Below the pieces are notes generated by a model that saw only the letters and a list, made by a program, of their open reading frames with translations, ran no database searches and had not been told where the DNA came from. A program made the position numbers and the translations under genes. This document shows positions 1 through 7,346 of a stretch of 21,417 nt of DNA, piece by piece; the first letter of the stretch is position 1; every line of letters starts with the position of its first letter. Origin of the DNA: JACMNW01 sp031413495 (GTDB lineage Bacteria; Pseudomonadota; Alphaproteobacteria; Rhodobacterales; Rhodobacteraceae). The stretch spans positions 1 through 21,417 of the forward strand of contig JANOFE010000194.1 in assembly GCA_031413495.1 (NCBI GenBank), in the 5' to 3' direction.

Positions 1-23
1 GCCGTAATTAAATTACACCTTTT

Positions 24-77
24 AAAAATATCGTGGGGGGGCAGCCCGGCGGGGGCGGGGGGGGCAGACCCCCCCCC
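24..77 (-). repeat. GC hairpin plus GATATTTTT intergenic element, copy 1
   Basis: Read on the minus strand, this element has a stem of eight G/C pairs (arms 57-64 and 69-76, loop 65-68), more G/C-rich sequence, and then GATATTTTT (24-32). It lies downstream of the minus-strand DUF1178 gene. A second copy with the same order, GC hairpin then GATATTTTT, is at 4462-4537, downstream of the minus-strand binding-protein gene. The shared layout suggests a REP-like or rho-independent-terminator-like element that recurs in the genome. The T-run is separated from the hairpin by further G/C sequence, so it is not a textbook intrinsic terminator. Confidence 0.5.
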
Positions 78-78
78 G

Positions 79-107
79 AAAATTCTTTCTGCAAGAATTT
101 TTCTTGC
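79..107 (-). terminator. Two overlapping, mutually exclusive hairpins after the DUF1178 gene
   Basis: Nine to 37 bases beyond the DUF1178 stop codon two perfect inverted repeats share bases. One has 7-bp arms GCAAGAA (91-97) and TTCTTGC (101-107) with a 3-nt loop. The other has 9-bp arms AAAATTCTT (79-87) and AAGAATTTT (93-101) with a 5-nt loop. They cannot form together. The position after a stop codon suggests transcript termination or 3'-end protection. There is no long U-tract directly after either stem, so terminator function is only moderately supported. Confidence 0.45.
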
Positions 108-115
108 GCAACACG

Positions 116-580
116 TCAGTTCACTTTGCGCGCAGGCATAAAGGGCAGCGGCGAGACTTGCACGCCGTCTTCAATCAATTGCCGCGCCTCTTCAGGTTTC
201 GCTTCACCGTAAATGGACCGGGCGGGTGTCGCTCCATCGTGGATGCGCCGCGCCTCGGCAGCAAAGTTCAGCCCGACATATTCTGAATTGGCTTCCACCT
301 CGCGCCGCATGGCGGCAAAGGCCTGCTCTACCGCTGATCCCGGCTGTGACAGCGGACCGGGGGCTGGCAGGTCTGGTGTTGGTTTTTCCAACGGCGGCGG
401 TGCCGCCCCTTTCCGGGCCGGTCGCACCGACGGGGCCATCAGCGATTTCTGAATGTCAGTTGACCCGCAAATAGGACAAGCGATCTGTGCTGCGGCGCGC
501 AGCTGATCAAACGCATCCGATGACCTGAACCAACTGTCAAAGTCATGTGACGCGCCACATTTCAGTGTGTAACAGATCAT
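116..580 (-). CDS. DUF1178 family protein
   Basis: A 154-residue protein beginning MICYTLKC, the usual opening of DUF1178 proteins. Cys8 with the pair Cys35-Pro-Ile-Cys38 looks like a small zinc-ribbon, and the segment DFDSWFRSS (residues 13-21) is also typical. The middle (about 50-80) is a low-complexity proline/alanine linker, and the C-terminal part is charged, with an EAR..I..G pattern seen in the family. The molecular function of DUF1178 is not known. A GTG 30 bases upstream (610) is in frame but has no ribosome site and precedes the family's normal N-terminus, so I prefer the ATG at 580. It follows the Nudix gene on the same strand with a 74-base gap and may be cotranscribed with it. 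Confidence 0.85.
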   Translation of the reverse strand: MICYTLKCGASHDFDSWFRSSDAFDQLRAAAQIACPICGSTDIQKSLMAPSVRPARKGAAPPPLEKPTPDLPAPGPLSQPGSAVEQAFAAMRREVEANSEYVGLNFAAEARRIHDGATPARSIYGEAKPEEARQLIEDGVQVSPLPFMPARKVN

Positions 581-654
581 CGGGTGTCCGCCAGATACAA
601 TCTTAATCACCTAAGCATTTGGCAAAAATAATCAACTGCTTCCCCGACGCTGCG

Positions 655-1158
655 TCACTGCTCCTCAGATTTCTGTTTTTTACCGGCTGCGACGTCGTCT
701 ACCTGCAGAGTACCATCCGCAAGTGCCAGCAACAGTGCCCTCAACTCCGGCTCTGCCACCAGACTGGCGGCCTCACCCGCGGCAAACCATTTGCGCTGCC
801 GTTGGCTCTGCTCTGGATAGCGGCGAGACAGTTTTTCCACCTGCAAGCCATAGATTGCAACGACGCAGGGGATACATTGTTCCTGCTCCATGACTTTTTG
901 ATACGAAAAAAGCCCAAGGCAATTTTTGCTGACCTTGCCTTCAACACCGGCTTCTTCCCAAGCTTCGCGTTCTGCCGAACCGGCGGCACCTCGTCCTTTA
1001 AAGGGCCATCCTTTCGGAATAACCCAGCGTCCGGTTTCGCGGCTGGTGATCAAAAGCACGTCCAGGCGGCCACCCGCTTTGCGCCAACAGATGGCCCCGT
1101 ATTGGGTGCGGACGTCTTCCCCAATCGGGGCGGCGGCGCTGGCTGGGCTGTGTTTCAT
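655..1158 (-). CDS. Nudix hydrolase, DIPP-like (alphaproteobacterial)
   Basis: A 167-residue single-domain Nudix protein. The Nudix box runs from Gly50 to Val72: PKGWP, then REAWEEAGV with Arg64, Glu65, Glu68 and Glu69 all present for metal binding. The first glutamate of the consensus (G-x5-E) is Arg56. The WVIPKGWP signature before the box resembles the diphosphoinositol-polyphosphate-phosphohydrolase-like branch, which cleaves nucleoside or inositol diphosphates; the actual substrate cannot be told from sequence. In-frame upstream starts exist at 1197 (ATG) and 1206 (TTG). I chose 1158 because it leaves about 20 residues before the first beta-strand (QYGAICWR), normal for this group, but no start has a strong ribosome site. 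The gene is divergent from the glutathione peroxidase, with DUF1178 downstream. Confidence 0.85.
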   Translation of the reverse strand: MKHSPASAAAPIGEDVRTQYGAICWRKAGGRLDVLLITSRETGRWVIPKGWPFKGRGAAGSAEREAWEEAGVEGKVSKNCLGLFSYQKVMEQEQCIPCVVAIYGLQVEKLSRRYPEQSQRQRKWFAAGEAASLVAEPELRALLLALADGTLQVDDVAAGKKQKSEEQ

Positions 1159-1310
1159 GCCTGAACTAAACTCTCTACGGGCGTGACTTTGCGTCATTCT
1201 GCCCAAAACCTTGGTGTTAATATGGCACAGCTATGGCTCTCTTCCCAGTGTAACTTAAGGATAATCACGCAATAGTGGTGCGAACGACGCAGGTCAGGGG
1301 TCATTGCCGT

Positions 1311-1338
1311 TTGACAGCGTGCCGCGGCGACTTACCAT
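1311..1338 (+). promoter_or_regulatory. Candidate sigma-70 promoter of the glutathione peroxidase gene
   Basis: A perfect TTGACA (1311-1316) is followed after 16 bases by TACCAT (1333-1338, four of six matches to TATAAT). This would give a leader of roughly 20 bases, and a good ribosome site (AAAGGGTG) precedes the ATG at 1365. It lies in the 206-base region between the preferred Nudix start and this gene; the rest of that region shows nothing I can name. Confidence 0.5.
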
Positions 1339-1364
1339 AAATCAACGTTTTGAAAGGGTGATAC

Positions 1365-1907
1365 ATGGTCGGATTTTCGGATTTTGTCGTGCGGGCGTTG
1401 CCTGCGGCTGTAGCAGGACTGGTGTTAACCTGGCCGGCATGTGCCCTGGCGGGGTTCATGTTTACGGCCATCGACGGCGGCCAGATTGACCTTGATGACT
1501 GGCGGGGTGACCCGGTTCTGGTGGTCAATACTGCCTCGCTTTGTGGTTACACCGGGCAGTATGATGACCTGCAAGACCTGCAAGATCGCTACGGTGCGCG
1601 CGGTTTGCATGTGCTCGCCGTACCGTCTGATGATTTCGCGCAAGAGCTTGGCGATGACGCCGCAGTGAAAGAGTTTTGTGACGTGAACTTTGATCTGACC
1701 ATCCCGCTTACAAGCATTACCTCCGTGACCGGCGCAGACGCGCATCCGTTCTACGCTTGGATGAGGGCAAATCACGGCTTCGCGCCGGACTGGAACTTTA
1801 ACAAGATATTGCTTGGGCCAGAGGGACAGGTGATCGCCACTTGGGGATCAGGACCGAAACCCACTTCGGTCTCAATCACAGACAAGATCGAGGCGCTTTT
1901 GCAGTGA
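1365..1907 (+). CDS. Glutathione peroxidase family protein, exported
   Basis: A 180-residue thiol peroxidase of the glutathione peroxidase family. It has the NTASLCG motif with peroxidatic Cys60, Gln93 (in FAQE), and Trp143-Asn144 (in WNFNK), completing the Cys/Gln/Trp/Asn tetrad. Cys105 in VKEFC is where the resolving cysteine of thioredoxin-dependent members sits, so thioredoxin is a more likely reductant than glutathione. Residues 1-29 form a hydrophobic signal peptide ending ALA|G, so the enzyme is predicted to act in the periplasm. The start is supported by AAAGGGTG six bases upstream. Its stop codon overlaps the GTG start of the next gene, suggesting translational coupling. Confidence 0.9.
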   Translation: MVGFSDFVVRALPAAVAGLVLTWPACALAGFMFTAIDGGQIDLDDWRGDPVLVVNTASLCGYTGQYDDLQDLQDRYGARGLHVLAVPSDDFAQELGDDAAVKEFCDVNFDLTIPLTSITSVTGADAHPFYAWMRANHGFAPDWNFNKILLGPEGQVIATWGSGPKPTSVSITDKIEALLQ

Positions 1908-3034
1908 ACCCAGCACTGCACGGTCAATCTGATCCGCTCTTTATCGGATCCGAGGTTTATCGTGGGTCAAGCTATGGTGCGTCGCACCCGTTGCGGGTGC
2001 CGCGTGTGTCAACGGTGATGGATTTGGCGCGCGCGCTGGGTTGGCTGCCAGCCGTGCAGTTCTGTCTTAGCCCAAGGGCAAAGCCCGCAGCATTGCATAT
2101 CTGGCATGACCAAAATTACATCGCAGCGTTGCAAGAGGTTGCGCAGACCGGCACTGCGACAGATGCGGACCGGCGCATCTTTGGTCTGGGCACGCTGTCC
2201 AACCCGGTGTTTCCCGATATGTTTCGCAGGCCCGCAACAGGGGCGGGTGGTGTGATGCTGGCGGCAGAATTATTGGCACGGCAACCGGGGGTGATTTATG
2301 TGCCCGGCGGTGGCACCCATCACGGGATGCCGGGCTATGCCAATGGGTTTTGCTATTTGAACGATCCGGTGCTTGGCATTCTGACCCTGCAGCGCGCAGG
2401 CGTGCGGCGCATCGCTTATGTCGATATTGATGCCCATCACCCTGACGGTGTGGAGCATGCCTTTGCAAACGATCCCGATGTTTTGATGATATCGGTCCAT
2501 GAAGCCAAGCGTTGGCCGTTCACTGGTGCGCTGGGCGACAGGGGTTGTGGCAACTGTTTCAACCTGCCTGTGCCGTCTGGGTTTAATGATACCGAAATGC
2601 GGTTGGTGCTGAAGGATTTGATTTTGCCGCAGCTGGCCAGATTTGCGCCTGCCGTGGTTGTACTACAATGCGGCGCAGATGCCCTGCTGGAGGATCCGTT
2701 GTCGCGGCTGGCGTTGTCCAACAATGCCCATTGGGATGTGGTGTCTGCTTTGCACGCAATGACCAAACGGTTCCTTGTGCTGGGTGGCGGTGGGTACAAC
2801 CCTTGGTCAGTGGCACGCTGTTGGACAGGGGTCTGGGCCACAGTTTCCGGTCGGACGATCCCCGATGATTTGCCCGAAGGCGCGCAAACCATTTTGCGGG
2901 GCCTGAGTTGGGGGGGCGGTGCGCGGCCACTCCCGTCCGAGTCGATGCTGACCACCCTGCGCGACCCGCCCCGCGAAGGGCCGGTACGGGCCGAAGTCGC
3001 AGACAGCATTGCAAAACTACTGTCCCGCAATTGA
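1904..3034 (+). CDS. Histone deacetylase / AcuC family deacetylase
   Basis: A 376-residue zinc hydrolase of the histone deacetylase superfamily, closest in pattern to class I and AcuC proteins. It carries the catalytic His139-His140 (GTHHG), NGFCYLND (147-154), zinc ligands Asp176 and His178 in DIDAHH, third ligand Asp259 in QCGAD, and the catalytic Tyr298 in GGGGYN. The usual HHGDG reads HHPDG. The family removes acetyl or other acyl groups from lysines or from small amines such as acetylpolyamines; the substrate here is unknown. I place the start at the GTG (1904) that overlaps the preceding stop as GTGA. The longer in-frame ATG at 1841 would lie inside the peroxidase gene and add a non-homologous tail. 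The last 18 bases overlap the convergent amidase gene. Confidence 0.9.
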   Translation: MNPALHGQSDPLFIGSEVYRGSSYGASHPLRVPRVSTVMDLARALGWLPAVQFCLSPRAKPAALHIWHDQNYIAALQEVAQTGTATDADRRIFGLGTLSNPVFPDMFRRPATGAGGVMLAAELLARQPGVIYVPGGGTHHGMPGYANGFCYLNDPVLGILTLQRAGVRRIAYVDIDAHHPDGVEHAFANDPDVLMISVHEAKRWPFTGALGDRGCGNCFNLPVPSGFNDTEMRLVLKDLILPQLARFAPAVVVLQCGADALLEDPLSRLALSNNAHWDVVSALHAMTKRFLVLGGGGYNPWSVARCWTGVWATVSGRTIPDDLPEGAQTILRGLSWGGGARPLPSESMLTTLRDPPREGPVRAEVADSIAKLLSRN

Positions 3035-4441
3035 CAGCACCGGTGGCCGCCTGCCTGGCCAGTCAGTTGCAAGGTGGTAGGCCTGCCCCATGGCCAGAAT
3101 GTGGGCGTCTGATCCTGTCGGGCCGAAAAGCTGCATCCCCATCGGCAAACCCTGCGTGCCAAATCCGGCAGGTAGGGCTAACGCGGGTAAGCCTGCAAGG
3201 CTGACCGGGATCACCACTTCCATCCAGCGGTGATAGGTATCCATCGCATGGCCGTTGATGCTTTGCGGCCAGCGCCATTCGGCGGGAAATGGCCACACCT
3301 GCGCCGAGGGCAGGACCAGCGCATCATAGGTCTGAAACAGGCGTGCGGCACAGGCATACCACTGCGATCTGGTAACAGATGCGGCGTGAATAGCGGCGGC
3401 AGACAAGGCAAGGCCTTGTTCCACCTCCCACTGGGTTTCGGGCTTAAGCTGCGCGCGCTTGATCGGGTCTGCGTAAAGATCACCCTTCGCGCCCGCGTTC
3501 AGCATGGCGCGCAACGTGGTCCATGCTTGCCAAAGCGCGCTGGCGGAAAACGGCGGCGGCACAGGTTCAACAATCGCACCCTGATCTTCAAATACCCGAA
3601 GCGCCGTTTCACAAAGATCCGCTATCCCCGGCTCAAGGCGGTAGGCCCCGCCCCAATCGCCCAGCCAGCCAATGCGTTTGCCGCGCAGATCGGGGACAAG
3701 CCTATCGGCATAGGGCTGCACATCACGCCCAAACGGCACCTCCGGGTTCTCACCGGCCATCACCTGCAAAAGCCGTGCGATATCCTCTACGGTGCGCGCC
3801 ATCGGGCCTTCGGTGGCTAAGGTTGCCAAAAACGTATCACCCACCGCATCGCTTGGCACCAAACCCCATGTCGGGCGAAAGCCATAAACGTTGCAAAATG
3901 CCGCCGGGTTGCGCAAAGACCCCATCATATCAGACCCGTCGGCCACAGGCACCATCCGGGCTGCCAGCGCCGCCGCCGCCCCACCCGATGATCCGCCAGC
4001 ACTGCGCGTCAGATCATAGGGGTTGCGCGTCACCCCGTGTACCGGGTTGAAACTGTGCGATCCGTGCCCCCATTCCGGCGTGTTGGTTTTACCGATGATA
4101 ATGGCCCCCGCCGCGCGCATACGGGCGACGATCAGATCATCGCCGTCCGGCACATGATCGGCAAACAGCGGCGATCCATAGGTCGTGCGCAGCCCCTTGG
4201 TGGCGAGCAGGTCTTTCACCGCCAAAGGCAAGCCACGCAGCCAGCCACGTGGTGCCGCATCGTCCGCACGCCGCGCTTCCCGCATCAGCTCGTCAGCATC
4301 ACGCAGGGAGATGATTGCAGTCAAAGCACCGTTCACCGCCCCTATCCGCGCCAGATGATCGGCCATAACCTCGGACGCGGAAATCTGGCGCGCCGCTATC
4401 ATCCGTGAAAGGTCAGATGCGCAGTGGTCGCAAAGGCTCAT
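3017..4441 (-). CDS. Amidase signature family hydrolase (amidase 1)
   Basis: A 474-residue amidase of full family length. The Ser-cisSer-Lys triad is visible: Lys76 in LAVKDL, a serine of the AGGSSGG loop (151 or 152) as the cis-serine, and Ser175 as the nucleophile in DMMGSLRNPA, where the family more often has DTGGS. These enzymes hydrolyse carboxamides to acid plus ammonia or amine; the substrate cannot be read from sequence. There is no partner like GatB or GatC nearby, so it is unlikely to be the tRNA amidotransferase subunit. It lies downstream of the polyamine-type importer on the same strand, separated by a 132-base hairpin-rich gap, and its 3' end overlaps the deacetylase gene on the other strand. 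No strong ribosome site is seen before the ATG. Confidence 0.88.
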   Translation of the reverse strand: MSLCDHCASDLSRMIAARQISASEVMADHLARIGAVNGALTAIISLRDADELMREARRADDAAPRGWLRGLPLAVKDLLATKGLRTTYGSPLFADHVPDGDDLIVARMRAAGAIIIGKTNTPEWGHGSHSFNPVHGVTRNPYDLTRSAGGSSGGAAAALAARMVPVADGSDMMGSLRNPAAFCNVYGFRPTWGLVPSDAVGDTFLATLATEGPMARTVEDIARLLQVMAGENPEVPFGRDVQPYADRLVPDLRGKRIGWLGDWGGAYRLEPGIADLCETALRVFEDQGAIVEPVPPPFSASALWQAWTTLRAMLNAGAKGDLYADPIKRAQLKPETQWEVEQGLALSAAAIHAASVTRSQWYACAARLFQTYDALVLPSAQVWPFPAEWRWPQSINGHAMDTYHRWMEVVIPVSLAGLPALALPAGFGTQGLPMGMQLFGPTGSDAHILAMGQAYHLATDWPGRRPPVLSIAGQ

Positions 4442-4461
4442 GGCGCACGCTTTTTCTGTTC

Positions 4462-4537
4462 AAAAATATCCCGGGGGGTTGCGGTTGGTGCGCCATTGGT
4501 TCGAGAACCAACCGACGCGGGGGGCTGGCCCCCCCGC
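4462..4537 (-). repeat. GC hairpin plus GATATTTTT intergenic element, copy 2
   Basis: This fills most of the gap between the binding-protein gene and amidase 1. In minus-strand order it has a perfect 8-bp stem (arms 4517-4524 and 4530-4537, loop 4525-4529), a second hairpin with 7-bp arms TTGGTTC (4496-4502) and GAACCAA (4505-4511), a G/C run and then GATATTTTT (4462-4470). The arrangement matches the element at 24-77. It probably ends or weakens the transcript after the importer operon, so amidase 1 may be expressed separately or at a lower level. Confidence 0.55.
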
Positions 4538-4573
4538 TTTGGGCGACGCGGCCCCGCAGGGCCACGGCGCAAT

Positions 4574-5599
4574 TCACTTCATCAATTCCGTCCAGATCGC
4601 GGTGTTGTATTCCGCAGCCTTTGGCGAACAGGTAGGAATGAACTGACCCAATGCCAAGAACTCTTCCGGGATCGCCACTTCGGGGGCTGTTTTCATATCA
4701 TCGGGCATAAACGCCTCAGACCCGGTGATGCCATTGCCATAGCGCGCAAAGGCCGACAGCATCGCAGCATTTTCCGGTAGCATGATGAAGTCCATGAATT
4801 TATAGGCTTCCTCGACGTTCTTGGCTTCCGACAACAGGGTCACCGAATCCATGAACAAAAGGTAGCCTTCCTTCGGATAGCCAAACTTGACATCGGGGTT
4901 CACCAATCGGGCGCGCATGATTGCGCCGTTCCAATACATGGACGCCGACACATCATTGGTCGCCATCTTGTCTTCCATGCCGTAATCCATGCTCATCCAT
5001 TTGGGCTTGGCGGCGGTCAGAAGATCGCGGACTTTTTTCAGAACTTCCGTATCCTCAGTGCAAACTTCGCCGCCCACATAAAGCGTGGCCATGCCGATGG
5101 CATCCATCATTTCAGGCGTCACATTGACCTTGCCGACCAGCTCGGCTGGTGGATCAAGAAAGATCGACGACGTGTTGATATCGCCTTTGTAAACGGCCGT
5201 ATTGACGCCCACCCCGGTAGACCCCCACAACCACGGCACTGAGTTTTTGCGGCCCGCATCCCAGACCACATCCATCCAGCGCGGCTCGATGTTGGCATGG
5301 TTTGGAAGTTTAGACAGGTCCAGCGGCTGAATTAGCCCTTTTTCTGCAAAGATCGGGATAAAGCTGTTCGACGGCACCACCAGATCAAAGCCGTGGCCGC
5401 CCGCCTCGATCTTGGCCAAAGCCTCATCGTTGCTGCTATAATCGGTCACGGTGACTTTGATACCGGTTTCAGCTTCAAATTTTGCCAGCAGTTCCGGGCT
5501 GGTGTAATCGCCCCAGTTGTACAGTTGCAATTCGCCCTCGGCATGGGCGGCAAGGCTGCCCATAAAGCCGATGGCAGTGGCCAGAAGTAGTTTCTTCAT
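4574..5599 (-). CDS. Spermidine/putrescine-type ABC transporter substrate-binding protein
   Basis: A 341-residue PotD/PotF-like periplasmic binding protein. Residues 1-20 are a signal peptide (MKKLLLATAIGFMG then AHA|E). The mature N-terminus LQLYNWGDYTSPE is the family hallmark, with the Trp and Tyr that line the polyamine pocket. PSNSF (residues 75-79), the WNG segment and PKEGYLLFMD are also present. In the last motif the aspartate that binds an amine is kept, but the preceding aromatic is Phe where PotD has Trp, so specificity may differ. The start at 5599 has GGAG upstream and begins exactly at the signal peptide; an in-frame codon at 5641 would add 14 residues. It is the last gene of a four-gene importer operon. 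Confidence 0.92.
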   Translation of the reverse strand: MKKLLLATAIGFMGSLAAHAEGELQLYNWGDYTSPELLAKFEAETGIKVTVTDYSSNDEALAKIEAGGHGFDLVVPSNSFIPIFAEKGLIQPLDLSKLPNHANIEPRWMDVVWDAGRKNSVPWLWGSTGVGVNTAVYKGDINTSSIFLDPPAELVGKVNVTPEMMDAIGMATLYVGGEVCTEDTEVLKKVRDLLTAAKPKWMSMDYGMEDKMATNDVSASMYWNGAIMRARLVNPDVKFGYPKEGYLLFMDSVTLLSEAKNVEEAYKFMDFIMLPENAAMLSAFARYGNGITGSEAFMPDDMKTAPEVAIPEEFLALGQFIPTCSPKAAEYNTAIWTELMK

Positions 5600-5637
5600 C
5601 GTTGTCTTCTCCGTTGTTGGACGTTGTAGGTACGGGT

Positions 5638-6441
5638 TCAATTCCGCTTTCGGGTGAGTAGAAAGAACAAACTAAGCAGCACAACCGTCAGCGCCAGAAG
5701 CACTGTCGAAATCGCGTTGACATCGGGCTCAGTGCCGCGCCTGAGCTGGCCCAGCATATAGGTGGGCAGGGTGTCTTGGCCGCCGGATTTGACGAAGGTG
5801 GTGATCACCACATCATCCAGCGAAATCACGAAAGCCAACATACCGCCCGCCATGATGGCCGGGGCCAGCAGGGGCAGTGTAACCCGCCGAAAGGCTTGCC
5901 ATGGCGATGCGTAAAGGTCTGCCGCGGCATTCTCAAGGCTCAGATCCATGCTTTCCAGTCGCGCTTTGATGGGCAGATAGGCAAAGGGAATGCAGAACGC
6001 CGAATGCGCAAGGATCAGATAAAGCAATCCCTGATAGCCGGTTGCCACCTTGATGGCGGCCACAAAAATCAGCAGCGAAATCGCCGTCACAATATCGGGC
6101 ACCATCAGGGGCTGGTTGATCATCGCAGAAATCAGGCTTTTGCCCCGAAATGGCCCGGTGCGGGTGGTGCCAAGTGCTGCCATGGTGGCCACGGTGGTGG
6201 CAATCAGCATGGCGCAGGTGGCTATGGTCAATGATCGCAGCGCCGCCTCTTGCACGATGTCATTTGACCAGGCTTGTTGGTACCAACGCAGTGAAAACCC
6301 TTCCCAAGCCGACACGGTTTTGCCTTCGTTGAACGAATAGATCACCAACGTCACGATGGGGGCGTAAAGCACGACAAACACGATGGTCGCGATGGTGGAA
6401 AACCCCGGCAAGCGCGATGCGGAAAAACTGCGGTCAGCCAC
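5638..6441 (-). CDS. Polyamine-type ABC transporter permease (PotI/PotC-like)
   Basis: A 267-residue inner-membrane permease with about six hydrophobic segments. The first begins near residue 14 and the last ends just before the C-terminal TRKRN. The cytoplasmic coupling (EAA) loop is recognisable in the segment reading ADLYASPWQAFRRVTLPLL, followed by AP. The protein starts with GTG at 6441, and this start overlaps the end of the preceding permease by eight bases (GTGGCTGA), so the two are probably translationally coupled. A G-rich stretch just upstream can serve as ribosome site. It would pair with the other permease and dimeric ATPase to form the import channel. Confidence 0.92.
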   Translation of the reverse strand: MADRSFSASRLPGFSTIATIVFVVLYAPIVTLVIYSFNEGKTVSAWEGFSLRWYQQAWSNDIVQEAALRSLTIATCAMLIATTVATMAALGTTRTGPFRGKSLISAMINQPLMVPDIVTAISLLIFVAAIKVATGYQGLLYLILAHSAFCIPFAYLPIKARLESMDLSLENAAADLYASPWQAFRRVTLPLLAPAIMAGGMLAFVISLDDVVITTFVKSGGQDTLPTYMLGQLRRGTEPDVNAISTVLLALTVVLLSLFFLLTRKRN

Positions 6442-7342
6442 GGGCGGCCCCCCGATTGGTCAGACGGGTGTAAAACACCAATGCGATCATCACGATGATC
6501 AGCAAGGTCATGCCAAGGGCGGCCCCCAAGGGCCAGTTGCGCCCCTGACCGAATTGCAAATCAATCAGGTTGCCAACCATCAGGTTCTTGCCACCCCCCA
6601 GAATGCGCGGAATGACATAAGCCCCGATGGACGGAATAAACACGAGGATCGAGCCTGCAATGATGCCCGGTTTCACGATGGGCAAGATGACCCTGCGCAA
6701 AACCTGGCCCCTGCTTGCGTAAAGATCATAACCCGCCTCCAGCAGGCGCATATCGAAGCGGTCTATCGCGGCAAAGATCGGCAGCACCATGAACGGCAAA
6801 TAGACATAGGTCATGCCAATGAACACGGCCGTATCGGTGTATAGAATTTGAATAGGCGCGCTGATGGCCCCCGCCCAGATCAGCAAACTGTTCAAGATGC
6901 CGTCGTTGCGAATAACCTCGTTGATCGCAAAGGTGCGGATCAACAGGTTGGTCCAAAACGGAATGGTGATCAGAAACAACCACAAAATGCGCGTCTTGAC
7001 CGGTTTGGTGGCAATGAACCATGCGGTGGGAAAGCCCACCAAGGCCGTGATCAGCGTGGTCATCAGCGACAGTTTCAGCGACCGCAACAAGATCGTCAGA
7101 TGCGCGTCGGCAAGCGCGTAGGTGCCCGGCTCGAATATGTCTTCGGTCAACAGAATGCCACGCCAGCCATTCAGCGAAAACTGCCATGTGACGTTGCCAT
7201 ATTCCCCGGGCGTCAGGAACGAATAGACCACCATGATCATCAATGGCCCGGCCGCGGCCAGCGTCAGCACGACAAGCGCAGGGGCAGAGAGAAGCCAGTT
7301 TTTGCGGGCGATGCTTCCTGCCTGTTCGGTGCTTTGTGTCAT
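6434..7342 (-). CDS. Polyamine-type ABC transporter permease (PotH/PotB-like)
   Basis: A 302-residue inner-membrane permease. It begins with a short polar N-terminus (MTQSTEQAGSIARKNW), then a first membrane helix, a long periplasmic loop (about residues 50-95) and five more helices. The EAA coupling loop is ADLY-like: GYDLYASRGQVLRRVILP. The reading frame stays open for 147 codons upstream into the ATPase gene, but that stretch is out-of-frame read-through. The ATG at 7342, four bases after the ATPase stop and preceded by AGGA, is the real start. It partners the PotI-like permease, with which it overlaps by eight bases. Confidence 0.92.
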   Translation of the reverse strand: MTQSTEQAGSIARKNWLLSAPALVVLTLAAAGPLMIMVVYSFLTPGEYGNVTWQFSLNGWRGILLTEDIFEPGTYALADAHLTILLRSLKLSLMTTLITALVGFPTAWFIATKPVKTRILWLFLITIPFWTNLLIRTFAINEVIRNDGILNSLLIWAGAISAPIQILYTDTAVFIGMTYVYLPFMVLPIFAAIDRFDMRLLEAGYDLYASRGQVLRRVILPIVKPGIIAGSILVFIPSIGAYVIPRILGGGKNLMVGNLIDLQFGQGRNWPLGAALGMTLLIIVMIALVFYTRLTNRGAARG

Positions 7343-7346
7343 GCCG

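Noticed and set aside
619..1164. Open frame of 181 codons on the plus strand opposite the Nudix gene
   Set aside because: The minus-strand product has an intact REAWEEAGV core; the plus-strand product matches nothing I know.
1841..1903. Longer N-terminus of the deacetylase from the ATG at 1841
   Set aside because: It lies within the peroxidase coding region in another frame, is not family-like, and the GTG overlapping the stop is a better start.
2437..3162. Open frame of 241 codons opposite the deacetylase gene
   Set aside because: No recognisable domain, biased composition, and it covers catalytic motifs of a clear gene on the other strand.
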